Virus record (IMG/VR): IMGVR_UViG_3300043172_000480 | Coordinates: 1-20,994 of that record | DNA from: a virus | Length of the DNA stretch: 20,994 nt | Strand: one strand, 5' to 3' | Shown: piece after piece, positions 1-8,977 of the stretch | Numbering within the stretch: position 1 is the first letter of the stretch | Layout of the letters: the number at the start of each line of letters is the position of its first letter | The notes under the pieces: model-generated | Told to the model about the DNA's origin: nothing | The model's database searches: none | Seen by the model: the letters and a program-made list of their open reading frames with translations, nothing else | Position numbers and translations under genes: made by a program

Positions 1-958
1 TAATATTTCTAGTTACATCTTCACCCCCGAACCCATCCGGGGCGATGTCCGCTATAGTCTGTGACGAATAAGAAATATTGTTAAACGTACCGAAAGCGAT
101 TTTATCAGAACGCACATAAGTTTCAAGGTCGTAAAGATAGCCTTTTTTATCGACTGCGTCCTGCCCCTCTGGGATACTGTCACCGAGACCTACACCTATA
201 AGTTTCGAGTTTACATATGTGCTATCAACAAAATCAATCCGTACCTTTTTTATTGTTGATGTTATATCACTAGGGTCTGGTGTATAATCTGGCATCTGCT
301 CGTTTGCCGCGCCACTCCTTATTATTTCAGAATGCACACCGGTGCTGCTTGTAAAGTCTGACCCATCGTCAACATTTGATATATAGTCAACCACACCGGC
401 AAGCCCACTATTTGAGCTTATCAGTAATAAACTATCTTCTGTGTTAACATTAGAAAGTGCACCGTATGACTCAACCCCTGCCAGTGATACACCCATACTA
501 TAAAGGTTATTATTGAATGGTACGCCATTTTGCTCAAATGTAATCCCAGTCGGGGAAGTGGTTAATTTGAAATTAAGAACATCACCGGCAACACCTGTAA
601 AATTACCCGATGTATTGCCAATTTGTACACCGGCACTCGTAAACCATCTAGAATATATAAAGCCTGTTTCTATCCATGCCTCAACTATTACCTGGCTGCT
701 GGCTTTAGACTGCTTAACATTTAACAACTTTAAAAAGTCCGTTATGTTTTCCGTGAGCTTATATTGAAACTCCCAAACGGTTGTCTTTGTTGATAAATCA
801 ACCGGTGTTAAATCATCCGTTTCAACTCTCGATGTTATCACATTTACTGGAGCCCTGAGTATTGTTGTTCCATATGTTGAAAAATTACATAGAAACCCTA
901 TGACACTATTTAAGTGTACCGCTATTGTATCTATACAATGAGATATTCCCATCCTCAT
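1..958 (-). CDS. Partial tail protein with SGNH/GDSL hydrolase signature
   Basis: The reading frame is open from the ATG at 958 to the window edge, giving 319 codons without a stop; the C-terminus lies outside the window. Residues about 253-265 read LIGVGLGDSIPEG. This matches block I of SGNH/GDSL hydrolases, with Ser261 as the presumed nucleophile. The remaining blocks (Gly, Asn and the Asp-x-x-His pair) would lie downstream and cannot be checked. The preceding roughly 250 residues are rich in Thr, Ser, Val and Gly and look like beta-sandwich or lectin-like tail material; no coiled coil or membrane segment is visible. SGNH domains in phage tail proteins often remove O-acetyl groups from surface polysaccharides, so an esterase role beside the tailspike is a reasonable inference. 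The start is 3 bases after the stop of the upstream gene, with a GGTGGGGG purine run just ahead; a second ATG at 952 is possible. Confidence 0.72.
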   Translation of the reverse strand, partial: MRMGISHCIDTIAVHLNSVIGFLCNFSTYGTTILRAPVNVITSRVETDDLTPVDLSTKTTVWEFQYKLTENITDFLKLLNVKQSKASSQVIVEAWIETGFIYSRWFTSAGVQIGNTSGNFTGVAGDVLNFKLTTSPTGITFEQNGVPFNNNLYSMGVSLAGVESYGALSNVNTEDSLLLISSNSGLAGVVDYISNVDDGSDFTSSTGVHSEIIRSGAANEQMPDYTPDPSDITSTIKKVRIDFVDSTYVNSKLIGVGLGDSIPEGQDAVDKKGYLYDLETYVRSDKIAFGTFNNISYSSQTIADIAPDGFGGEDVTRNI

Positions 959-961
959 AAG

Positions 962-1294
962 TTACCCCCACCAGATCTCACCGACCGCTGCAGTGGTGTC
1001 AATGGTTACATCATACAGCGCCAAAGGTCTGGCACCCACTCCAACCGGATGACTCGACCAGTCTGGCACAAATCCTGCTTTCCTAAGTTCTTTAGCTGCA
1101 GCGCACTGCTTTCCAGATACCAGAGCTGTACCCTCTGATATTGTGATGCTCGACACAATCACACCTTTTGGCAGCGCAGGTATTGCGCTATTATTAAACG
1201 GGTAACTACCTTTTTTACCCATTGACTCAGAGAGCATCTCATCTGAACCTCTCACATTACCCTCAAAATTTGCTTTTCCTATTGACTTTACCAT
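962..1294 (-). CDS. Small protein of unknown function in the tail-fibre region
   Basis: This is a 110-residue protein I do not recognise. It starts at an ATG preceded by a strong AAAGGAG ribosome site about 7 bases upstream. It has no signal peptide or membrane helix. The N-terminal third is polar (GKANFEGNVRGSDE). The second half alternates short hydrophobic strands with Gly and Ala and ends in the aromatic tail EIWWG, suggesting a compact beta-rich fold. It lies 22 bases after the tailspike and 3 bases before the SGNH-type tail gene, so it is almost certainly co-translated with host-recognition proteins. A small virion adaptor, a chaperone for the neighbouring tail protein, or a capsule-binding accessory protein are all possible. 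None is shown by the sequence. Confidence 0.72.
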   Translation of the reverse strand: MVKSIGKANFEGNVRGSDEMLSESMGKKGSYPFNNSAIPALPKGVIVSSITISEGTALVSGKQCAAAKELRKAGFVPDWSSHPVGVGARPLALYDVTIDTTAAVGEIWWG

Positions 1295-1316
1295 TGCTCT
1301 ACTCCTTTAAATTTAT

Positions 1317-4049
1317 TTATGCTCTCTGAATTCTTTTAACAAAATCAAATGATACACCCGTATCTGTTATTACTTTTACCACGTCTTTTGAGTTACCATC
1401 TAGCCCTATTAGCAGCTGTACATCGGTCGAAGAAATAGAGGGTATATTGTTAGATATCAAATACAAATCCTTATTGAAAGAATCATCGACCACTAATTGC
1501 ATAGCTATTAGTAATTTCCCCCCGTTCTGGATATTTGGCGCGTCATCTAGTACAGAGTATAACAATATATCATAGACTGCTTTATCTTCTGGTATCGGCC
1601 CTGTTATCTCTAACGTTTCAAGCGGCCCCATAAGTTTTGTTTCAATATCGCCCTCATTTTTATCAATCTGCCTCCACACTGAAAGCACTCTCTCAAATTC
1701 ATAGACTGTTTTTTCGTTCATTTTAATATCATTCAATGATGTCATACTGAAAGAGTCGTTTCCTCCATCTCTGTGCTTTAACGTCATATTTGATGAGTCG
1801 GTTGAAAGCCTCACCCTATCGCCATCTTTCCCACCGGTCATTAATTTTTTAACGGTTCCCCCATTAATATCAATAAATGATTTTCCCAGGACATCTATTG
1901 TATCACCTGTTTCATTATCATACGCCCTATACAATTCAACATATGATGTTTGCATGAGTGTGAACGGTATTTTTAATGAAAAGTTTTTTATGTAGTAATT
2001 TACATCGGGGTCACTTATAACAAAAAAGATTCCATGATCATCCTCGTTAGTAAATGCACCTGCTCCTGAGTCATAGTAATCTCTCGCTAATGAAAACCCA
2101 TTTTTATTATATTTGTTCGCGTTTATCGTCAATCCAGAGTGAGGCTGATTATAGTTTGGATGTGAATTCGAGGCACTGTCACACTTTACGAAAAAATCTG
2201 TATTTGCGTCGCGAAGATGGAAAATATTATTTTCAAGCGTACCCCTTGGCACATATGAAAATATTATATGATCCAAGAAAAAACCATCCAAATTACTATT
2301 TCTTATTTTTACCGTTGGGGTATATGCCCCCACCCCATCACCTTCATAAATATTACCAGCATATATCGCGTAGGACGCCCCATTAGCATCGTTTACAACA
2401 TTTAGCCCATCACTCGATATATCTTTTTTTGCATATACCGCTGCCTTACCTCTGCCAGCATTTGAAACGCCATAGTTTCTGAAAGTTGTGGTTGCTGAGT
2501 TGTCGTCAATAAGTATGCCATGGTGTAACACACTTGATGCGTATACTCTCTCAATATCACATGCAAACGAATTAACCAGGCTGAGCCCCGCCCCTCCGTA
2601 CGCGTTTAAATTAAGGTTTGAAAGTTTTGTTTTAATTAGTGAATTTACACCGTTTGGCATGCCTGCATTAAATTTGAATTCAATAGCATTGCCGCAGGCG
2701 CTACTCAATGACCCATCACCTTTTATTGCAAAGTTTTTAAGGGTTAACTTTTCATAGTTGTAATTTTCACTCGCTGTTAAAACTGGCTTGCATGTTCTAA
2801 AAAATATTGTTCCAGATGGGTTACTCGTTGGGAACGTTGGAAAATCCAGTTTACGACCTATTTTAAATGTATCATCGTCCACATAGGCTATGTTGTCCCA
2901 AAACCCGTTATACTCTGGAGTATTGCACCCATAGATAAATACCTGCTCTCCACCGGTTAACCCGTGCGCGGTGGCATTTATTGTCTGTTCAGCTGGGCCG
3001 CCATTGATTGAGCTGATAGATTTCTCAGTACCGGAAAAATTTGTCATTGTTGTTATACCGGAGGTTTTACTATTAACCCCCTCAATGGTTTTACCGGCTG
3101 GATTTTGTGGCAGTGTTAACGTATTTGATGTATAATACATTCGATCAAAAAGTGTAATATCTGATGAATTAAAGGCGTGTTGGATTTCTGCACTAGCATC
3201 TGTAAAAGGACTCGCAAGCGCTCCATACATTCCTGGAGTTACCTTTGTGTTTTGTATTGATCTCTCACTACCATTGCCATCATATAAGATACCATTCTCA
3301 AAGTCAGTATCCCCAGGCGTTCCGGTTGACCCTGTTTTTTTCCAGGACGCCCCACCAAAATTACTCAATGAGTAATATGATTGTGTTGTGATCAAGTTAT
3401 CAAGTCTACCGGTTCTGGTAAGTAGTGATTCTGTTGACATTGAATCAACGTTTTCCGTTCCACCCTCTAAGTCAGCCACTTTTGACTCAAGCACATCGAG
3501 CCTGGCCAGTATTGCAGTAATCGTGCTTTCTGATTCAGCAAAGGTGATCCAGCGCCCCAGGGCCGGTGCGGTTGATGGTTGCAATACAGTATCATCGTTA
3601 TCCGCGGCTGAACTTGTTGCGTCATAAAAATATATTCGGTTTTCGCTTCCTCCAGATGTAATGTCTCCAGGGCATACAATCAAAGCATTTTCATTGCCTT
3701 CAACCTCAACCAGCCTGATCTCTGCTCTGGTGTCAACCCTGATCAGGTTAATACTACCAGCACCGGACACACCGTCTGCATTCCAATGTTGTACATCGAA
3801 TTTATCTTTTATTACAACATCATAAGCTCCATTTTTAAACCACACCATTCCTGGTGATCTACCTGCAGCATCGAGCGTTATGGGATTTGGATGAGGAACC
3901 GTTCCAGCTGGATCAGTAAAAATATCTTTAAGATCCAATGTCCCAGCTGCATAGTAATACATTTTGCCGTTTTCCAGCGGTGTTGTCGGGTCTAAGCTAT
4001 CCCAGTATCTCGGTGTTATCCATGGTTGTAATGATGTTGCAACTGCCAT
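1317..4049 (-). CDS. Tailspike / tail fibre with head-binding N-terminal domain
   Basis: This 910-residue receptor-binding protein probably attaches to the virion vertex and binds, and possibly cleaves, surface polysaccharide. Residues about 26-80 contain NGKMYYYAAGT, a TDPAGT turn and NPITLDAAGR. This is the recurrent head-binding/adaptor pattern at the N-terminus of many podoviral tailspikes. Residues about 174-197 form a short heptad-like helix (ILARLDVLESKVADLE), a likely trimeric stem. From about residue 274 (PGMYGAL, then FTDASAEIQ) the sequence becomes the Gly/Asn/Ser-rich strand-turn pattern of a right-handed beta-helix of the pectate-lyase type. The last 180 or so residues look like a separate beta-sandwich cap. 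P22 gp9 is 667 residues, so this protein is much longer. The start ATG is one base after the upstream stop, with AAAGGGA as ribosome site. Enzymatic specificity cannot be read from the sequence. Confidence 0.85.
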   Translation of the reverse strand: MAVATSLQPWITPRYWDSLDPTTPLENGKMYYYAAGTLDLKDIFTDPAGTVPHPNPITLDAAGRSPGMVWFKNGAYDVVIKDKFDVQHWNADGVSGAGSINLIRVDTRAEIRLVEVEGNENALIVCPGDITSGGSENRIYFYDATSSAADNDDTVLQPSTAPALGRWITFAESESTITAILARLDVLESKVADLEGGTENVDSMSTESLLTRTGRLDNLITTQSYYSLSNFGGASWKKTGSTGTPGDTDFENGILYDGNGSERSIQNTKVTPGMYGALASPFTDASAEIQHAFNSSDITLFDRMYYTSNTLTLPQNPAGKTIEGVNSKTSGITTMTNFSGTEKSISSINGGPAEQTINATAHGLTGGEQVFIYGCNTPEYNGFWDNIAYVDDDTFKIGRKLDFPTFPTSNPSGTIFFRTCKPVLTASENYNYEKLTLKNFAIKGDGSLSSACGNAIEFKFNAGMPNGVNSLIKTKLSNLNLNAYGGAGLSLVNSFACDIERVYASSVLHHGILIDDNSATTTFRNYGVSNAGRGKAAVYAKKDISSDGLNVVNDANGASYAIYAGNIYEGDGVGAYTPTVKIRNSNLDGFFLDHIIFSYVPRGTLENNIFHLRDANTDFFVKCDSASNSHPNYNQPHSGLTINANKYNKNGFSLARDYYDSGAGAFTNEDDHGIFFVISDPDVNYYIKNFSLKIPFTLMQTSYVELYRAYDNETGDTIDVLGKSFIDINGGTVKKLMTGGKDGDRVRLSTDSSNMTLKHRDGGNDSFSMTSLNDIKMNEKTVYEFERVLSVWRQIDKNEGDIETKLMGPLETLEITGPIPEDKAVYDILLYSVLDDAPNIQNGGKLLIAMQLVVDDSFNKDLYLISNNIPSISSTDVQLLIGLDGNSKDVVKVITDTGVSFDFVKRIQRA

Positions 4050-4050
4050 T

Positions 4051-6594
4051 TTATTGTTCCCTTTGATAAATATTACTTATTGCTGGATGTGCGAATTGTC
4101 TCGCTGCGGTTACACCCTTCTGTACTGCAGGTGTCGCCTTATTCATTAATCCATGTGCTACCGCTGCACCCTTTGGCCCCAGTGTAAGTGCACCGGCAAA
4201 CTTTAAAGGAGTCTCTTTGAAAAGAGTGGTTGCCATTGTCCTGGCTCCGGTTCTCATATCGTTCAGTACCGGTAAATTATCCGCATACTCTGACGCCATT
4301 TTAAGGAGGTTTGCTTTCTCTTTAATCTTAACACCCATCAATCTCTCAAGTTTACTGACAAATATATTACGCGAAATTTTATTTTTGTTAGCTAGTGATA
4401 GTAAAAAACGCTCATACCGCTCAGCGCCTCCCCAATCGGTATTACTATTCATGAGATCCATCAGCTGCTCTTTAGCTTCCAGCTTATCATTGAGTTCTCT
4501 CATTGCCGGTATATACGCTTTATTCCCTGATCTTATTGATGCATTTTCTAAATCAACTTTCATCATATGCCTGAGGCGCTTATTTATTGCGTTCATGCTC
4601 CCGTACTCAGTTACATTGTGTTTTACCTCCTCATCCAGTGCATTCCTCAAATCAACCATTTGTATTGGGTGCATTAATTCATCTTTTGACGTTCTTGCTG
4701 ATCCATCCAGCAAAACATTGTTGAGTACTTCAATTTTTGACTTGTCGCCTAAATTAGTGTTTTGGTTTACCAGGTTGTTAACTCTCTCCACCGGCCAGTA
4801 ATCAGCCTTTTTATCAATACTCTCTTTTTTCCTAAATGCTTTATTTACTAAATCCGGTGGTAAGTCATCACCTGCAGTTATTGCCATTCTGAGGAGCCTC
4901 TGAGCCTCCTCCTGTTCTAATGTTCCATTAGCAGGGCCAAACTGTAAAACCAGCTCATCAATCTTTCTATTGTATGAATCAATTTTTTGATCTCCAAATT
5001 TATGGCCAAATGGCACACCTCCATCCTCATACCTATCTTTCCAACCTTCCGGTATTTTCTTTTTGGCTACTAAATTATTTTTTACAACCTTTACATCAAT
5101 AAGGTCATTTGCTTCAATGAGTCCAGCTGGTGACACTGTATTCATTATTAGACCATCAATCCTCTCTAATTTTTTATCCAGTCCAGGTATACCAAACCGG
5201 TACCCTATCGGTATCTTACCACCAGCAAATTCCCCCTTTCCCTCCTCGATGTACCACTTCATATTTGCTGGAGCTAACCGGCTTTTTTCAGAGTACATCT
5301 GATCCCTGAGCGGTTTGATGTTTATTAGATCCAAATCCTGCAAAGCCTCATACGCTCTATTACCTGGATCGGCCAAATGCAACTCATGAAAATTATCCAA
5401 TTGGTGTAACATCTCATCGGTCATATCTTTTGACTGTTTACCAAAATCTCTGAGTGTATTTAATTTAGATGACTTATACCCTTTTATGGAGCCTTTGCCC
5501 AGGTACTTACTCGCTCCCTCTTTGAGCTCCTCAAGCTGTACAAAATCAAGCATATCGCCTGATCTATCGCTCACATTTTGGAAGAAAGTTTTTGCTAGTG
5601 ATTTACCGGCCTTGAGTGCCTGCCTCCCTAGTAGCTCAGTTGCAGGATCGAGCACCGCACCTGCAGCAACCTCCAGCCCTGCCTCACCCATATCAAACTC
5701 ACCGGTTTGAGAGTAGTCTGCCGCCTGAGTTGTGAGCGCTGATGGAACTGATGATATTGCCCCCCTCGTTGCCATGGGTGCTATCCTCTGGCCAATAGAT
5801 GCCTCAATGCCAGGCGTTACGATTCCGCTTTTTCCCATGAATGGTAATTTACTCGCGCCTTTACTGATAACATCAGCAAGTGGCTGCAGCGGTGTTTTAC
5901 TTAAGATGTTACTTACTGCTGGTATGTTTTTAAGTGCTGGAGCCGCGGCCTTTATACCCTGGCCCAGTATTCCACCAACTGCCAGGCTCTCAACTGTTCC
6001 AGGAGCGCTCAGTGTTTTTGTGACTATATTTTCTCTGTCAATATCAGCAATGTTCTCTCCCAGAGATCTGCCTGATGTTGCCCCTGTAAGTGTATTGAGT
6101 AGTAAATCAGTTCCAGACTCAGCAAGTCCAACCGCTGCTCTACCCAGTCCACTCGACACATCAGCATAAGCCCCAGCCCCTACACGTTCATCGCTGGCAC
6201 CTTTTTTGGTTGCCCTGGACGCATAGGGAAAGACTGTTTCAAATGCGCTTGCAAGTGGTGCAGGCATCGGCATCCCTAGTATATTGTACCTATCACCTGG
6301 ATCTAATTTGTCTGCAGAGATTAAAGAAGCGCCCTCTCTGATTTGCTGCTTTTGCTCATCCGTATATGATGGATGCATTGCTCTTAGTGTTTCGATTATC
6401 TCAGGAGGGCTACCATCTTTTATAGCCATTCTAATCGCTTTCTCCAGATTTAGTGTACTTGGTGATTTCTCACCACTGTATTTTTTTACATACCTCTTTA
6501 CAGTCGCCTCAATCTTTGACCACTCAACCTTATCGGTTTTCATTTTTTTAATCATGCCATCGAGTATTTTTTGTCTTGATTTACTAAGAGCCAT
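4051..6594 (-). CDS. Large ejection (internal virion) protein, P22 gp16-like by position
   Basis: This 847-residue protein is the third of three consecutive genes in the P22 gp7-gp20-gp16 slot. Proteins in that slot are packed in the head and ejected into the host envelope to help DNA cross it. Residues 1-60 are strongly basic and helical. Residues about 140-330 hold several Gly/Ala-rich amphipathic or hydrophobic stretches (for example SLAVGGILGQGIKAAAPAL), suited to membrane insertion. The central part, about 340-760, is charged and helical. The last 60 residues return to a Gly/Ala-rich hydrophobic pattern. P22 gp16 is 609 residues, so this one is larger. No lysozyme or transglycosylase motif was recognised. 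Its ATG directly follows the TAG of the previous gene, with AAAAGG about 9 bases upstream. The role is inferred mainly from order and composition. Confidence 0.72.
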   Translation of the reverse strand: MALSKSRQKILDGMIKKMKTDKVEWSKIEATVKRYVKKYSGEKSPSTLNLEKAIRMAIKDGSPPEIIETLRAMHPSYTDEQKQQIREGASLISADKLDPGDRYNILGMPMPAPLASAFETVFPYASRATKKGASDERVGAGAYADVSSGLGRAAVGLAESGTDLLLNTLTGATSGRSLGENIADIDRENIVTKTLSAPGTVESLAVGGILGQGIKAAAPALKNIPAVSNILSKTPLQPLADVISKGASKLPFMGKSGIVTPGIEASIGQRIAPMATRGAISSVPSALTTQAADYSQTGEFDMGEAGLEVAAGAVLDPATELLGRQALKAGKSLAKTFFQNVSDRSGDMLDFVQLEELKEGASKYLGKGSIKGYKSSKLNTLRDFGKQSKDMTDEMLHQLDNFHELHLADPGNRAYEALQDLDLINIKPLRDQMYSEKSRLAPANMKWYIEEGKGEFAGGKIPIGYRFGIPGLDKKLERIDGLIMNTVSPAGLIEANDLIDVKVVKNNLVAKKKIPEGWKDRYEDGGVPFGHKFGDQKIDSYNRKIDELVLQFGPANGTLEQEEAQRLLRMAITAGDDLPPDLVNKAFRKKESIDKKADYWPVERVNNLVNQNTNLGDKSKIEVLNNVLLDGSARTSKDELMHPIQMVDLRNALDEEVKHNVTEYGSMNAINKRLRHMMKVDLENASIRSGNKAYIPAMRELNDKLEAKEQLMDLMNSNTDWGGAERYERFLLSLANKNKISRNIFVSKLERLMGVKIKEKANLLKMASEYADNLPVLNDMRTGARTMATTLFKETPLKFAGALTLGPKGAAVAHGLMNKATPAVQKGVTAARQFAHPAISNIYQREQ

Positions 6595-8061
6595 CTATTT
6601 GTACCTTTTTAAAAGTTCTTCTGCTTCTGCATCAGTGTCATTTTCAGCACCAAACTCATTAACTTTTTTCTTACCGGTTCCAATTGTTGACGTGTCGTAT
6701 TCTTTTAATATTTTTTTCGGGCTTGCTCCTTTGAATCCCATAGCATTCATCTTAGTTTCAAACTTATCGCCAACATACGCTTTTACGTTTTTAAGTCTTG
6801 CAAACTGCCCAGTTTCGCTAAAGTTCGCGATACTTGTAGGGTCACCGGTCATACTGAGTAAGAAATCCATATCACCACCGTTGAGCACTCCGAGCTGTAA
6901 AAGCGCATCGCCTTTGAGTTGAGCCTGCAGTGTTGTCATTAGTGATGCCATATCTGCTTGCACCTCTCCTGGCATTCTTTGAAATCCATGCACATTAAAC
7001 AAGTCCTCTATTTTTTCAATCGTATTTATTGCATGAGGAACCACATCAACTAAATCCATTACATCATTGTATGCTTTCTGAGGTATATGCTGCTCTTTGC
7101 CAACATGTAGATCTTTCAAATACTTTGGAAGCGCATTCCTATACTTCTCCCTTGAAAACTCTACATTTGCCGCGGTTCTCTCCTCGATCCGCATGTTTTT
7201 CTCAAGCATTGCATTTGTACGTCTTATTTGTTCATCGAGCTGCTTTTGCTTCATTGCATCAACCTCTCTATCTCTTTCTTCTTTAAGCCTGGCTAGTCTA
7301 TCCCTGATCTCATTGCCTCTCTTAGTTTCAATGATCCTCATTGCTTTTTCTGAGTCACCTATTGATGATAATAAAAGAGCGTCCTTAGTCTCAGGACTAT
7401 ACTGCTCTGGCCACATCGCGGTGTCAAGGCCGCGCGCGGTTGCCATTTTTCTGACCTGATCATATCCAGTCTGATCACCGATAAGGTGCATCTGGTTTGC
7501 AGCCTGGCTATCAATCATTCCTTTAAGTCCTGGGCCAACTGATCCATCAGCTGCTTTTGTCTCACCGGTTTCCTTATTATAAAGTTTATCTTTACCCAGG
7601 CTCACCCATGGCATTGACTTCTTTTCTTCGCCCACCATAGCTCTGTACATATCAGGGCTTACCTGTTGTCTGAACTGCTCATTCACATCATCCCAGTTCA
7701 TTGCGTTTGTTGCCTGGGGAAGTACCATTTTTGATAGTTCTGGATTGTATTTGCTTAGCTGATCGAATAAACCTTTTTTATCTAACTGGCCATCCTTCAT
7801 ATATTGCGGAGTCATCTGCTGCACAACATTCCCATGTTTAACATGGAACGGTTTGAGAGCTGCATCATAATCAATGCTTTTATCAATATTTTCCTGTACT
7901 ATATTTTTGTACAGATTTTTAGCGTCAGTGTTTTCCCTTCTGCTTTTTTCAGTCCATTTTGCTTTTGCATATCTGTCCAGGAGGTCTCTCATTGATGACG
8001 CCCCCTGGAGTATACCTGGGCCGCTAAACCCCTGCATTACCGGTTGAGCTGATATTGCCAT
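6595..8061 (-). CDS. Ejection (internal virion) protein, P22 gp20-like by position
   Basis: This 488-residue, helix-rich protein is the middle member of the ejection cassette. The chosen ATG at 8061 follows the TAG of the upstream gene by one base and has AGGGGG 8 bases upstream. An alternative TTG at 8103 would add 14 residues and overlap the previous gene by 41 bases, and is less likely. Residues about 235-305 are a dense charged helix with heptad character (RDRLARLKEERDREVDAMK), a probable coiled coil. Near residues 385-425 there is an LQLGVLNGGDMDFLLSMTGDP stretch, a pattern I associate with internal virion proteins of several podoviruses. No signal peptide or transmembrane helix is present. 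P22 gp20 is 471 residues, close in length. The function is inferred from length, composition and gene order rather than clear similarity. Confidence 0.7.
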   Translation of the reverse strand: MAISAQPVMQGFSGPGILQGASSMRDLLDRYAKAKWTEKSRRENTDAKNLYKNIVQENIDKSIDYDAALKPFHVKHGNVVQQMTPQYMKDGQLDKKGLFDQLSKYNPELSKMVLPQATNAMNWDDVNEQFRQQVSPDMYRAMVGEEKKSMPWVSLGKDKLYNKETGETKAADGSVGPGLKGMIDSQAANQMHLIGDQTGYDQVRKMATARGLDTAMWPEQYSPETKDALLLSSIGDSEKAMRIIETKRGNEIRDRLARLKEERDREVDAMKQKQLDEQIRRTNAMLEKNMRIEERTAANVEFSREKYRNALPKYLKDLHVGKEQHIPQKAYNDVMDLVDVVPHAINTIEKIEDLFNVHGFQRMPGEVQADMASLMTTLQAQLKGDALLQLGVLNGGDMDFLLSMTGDPTSIANFSETGQFARLKNVKAYVGDKFETKMNAMGFKGASPKKILKEYDTSTIGTGKKKVNEFGAENDTDAEAEELLKRYK

Positions 8062-8062
8062 A

Positions 8063-8968
8063 CTACGCGCCCCCTGCTGAAAGTAATGATTTTCCCTGCT
8101 CAAACAGAGCGCCCATCAGCTCCTTATTTTCCTGACCTTCCTGGGCTGTTATTCCAGCTCTAGCACTTGCAAGATCAGTCTCAAGACCTGCAATATCTCT
8201 ACCATACCCACCATAAATATTTGAAAGGGCACCAGCCGCCTGCATTCCTGGAGCCGCTTGATCCTGCATCATTCCGTATTGATCCATCAGACCTTGGCGA
8301 CCCATTTGGTAATCTTGCACATTTCTGCCCTGCATGAGTTGATTTTCCCCCATGCCTCTCTGGTAATTGATATTACCGGCATTAATCTGGTTTTGCCAAT
8401 CCTGCTGCAGATTTCCCATGTTCGCCTGTTGGATATCTCTTTGTAGTTGATCCTGCCTGGCATACTCACCGGCTGCTAAATTCTGACCATGTTGCATGAG
8501 CTGCTCAGTTGCAGCGGTTCCGCTGTACCCTCCTGGTATCCTGCCAGCTGCAGCCATCCTATCAATCGCCTCCTGGCCCTGCTCCATCTGTACCTGGTAA
8601 GCTGGGCTTTTTTGAAAGTCCTCATAACTCAATTGGTTCAACTGTTGAGATTGTGGAGCCCCACTTACTCTCTGACCGGCAAATGAGCTTATATCTCCTG
8701 ACTGAAAATCTGGCTGATCGTAAAGGCCACCCATTACACCCTTGGCCTGCTGCTGGTATGCATCCATTCCAGTTTTGTAGTATGGTTGCATATATCCTGC
8801 AGAGGTGTCTCTACCCTCTGTAAGTGCGGTTCTCCCTCTATCTGCACCCTCCATTAGAAGGTTGCCAGCTTTATCATATGAGTTTTCCCCAAATAACCCA
8901 CCTAGTACCGGAATATCAGAAGCAAAATCCTTTGCTGCTGTGCCTGCTCTTTCATACCATTTTGACAT
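8063..8968 (-). CDS. Ejection / DNA transfer protein, P22 gp7-like
   Basis: This 301-residue protein is unusually rich in Gln, Gly, Met and Ala. It opens with a basic/hydrophobic segment (residues 1-30). At about residues 139-170 it has AAAGRIPGGYSGTAATEQL followed by LAAGEYARQ. This Gly/Ser-rich loop, then an AxEY helix, recurs in internal virion and DNA-transfer proteins of podoviruses. The long Gln-rich helical middle (about 170-235) lacks hydrophobic transmembrane segments. P22 gp7 is 229 residues and is cleaved at its N-terminus; whether that happens here cannot be seen. The start ATG follows AAAGGAAT by 3 bases and lies 9 bases after the upstream stop. It is the first of three probable ejection proteins and the next ATG follows its stop by one base. 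It is predicted to be packaged in the head and released with the genome. Confidence 0.75.
   Translation of the reverse strand: MSKWYERAGTAAKDFASDIPVLGGLFGENSYDKAGNLLMEGADRGRTALTEGRDTSAGYMQPYYKTGMDAYQQQAKGVMGGLYDQPDFQSGDISSFAGQRVSGAPQSQQLNQLSYEDFQKSPAYQVQMEQGQEAIDRMAAAGRIPGGYSGTAATEQLMQHGQNLAAGEYARQDQLQRDIQQANMGNLQQDWQNQINAGNINYQRGMGENQLMQGRNVQDYQMGRQGLMDQYGMMQDQAAPGMQAAGALSNIYGGYGRDIAGLETDLASARAGITAQEGQENKELMGALFEQGKSLLSAGGA
8070..8075 (-). promoter_or_regulatory. Ribosome binding site fixing the gp20-like start
   Basis: AGGGGG lies 8 bases before the ATG at 8061, inside the end of the upstream gene. It supports the 488-residue form over the longer TTG-initiated form. Confidence 0.7.
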
Positions 8969-8977
8969 AATATTCCT

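Noticed and set aside
513-767. 84-codon plus-strand open frame
   Set aside because: It is antisense to the long SGNH-type frame that is open to the window edge and carries a recognisable motif.
4217-4801. 194-codon open frame on the plus strand
   Set aside because: It lies fully antisense to the large ejection protein gene. Its composition (Ser/Leu/Phe-rich) is that of a mirror of a Lys/Glu-rich frame, and it has no convincing ribosome site.
5732-6169. 145-codon plus-strand open frame
   Set aside because: Antisense to the Gly/Ala-rich part of the large ejection protein, with no independent support.
4051-6594. Possible lysozyme or transglycosylase domain in the large ejection protein
   Set aside because: I looked for Glu-Ser and Gly-Leu-x-Gln type motifs expected in such domains and did not find a convincing set.
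6284-6922. 212-codon plus-strand open frame with hydrophobic stretches that look like membrane segments
   Set aside because: It spans the junction of two convincing minus-strand genes. The apparent hydrophobicity is the antisense of charged helices, and the gene set is otherwise entirely on the minus strand.
8061-8103. TTG start at 8103 for the gp20-like gene
   Set aside because: It would overlap the upstream gene by 41 bases. The ATG at 8061 has a better ribosome site and the usual stop-start junction.
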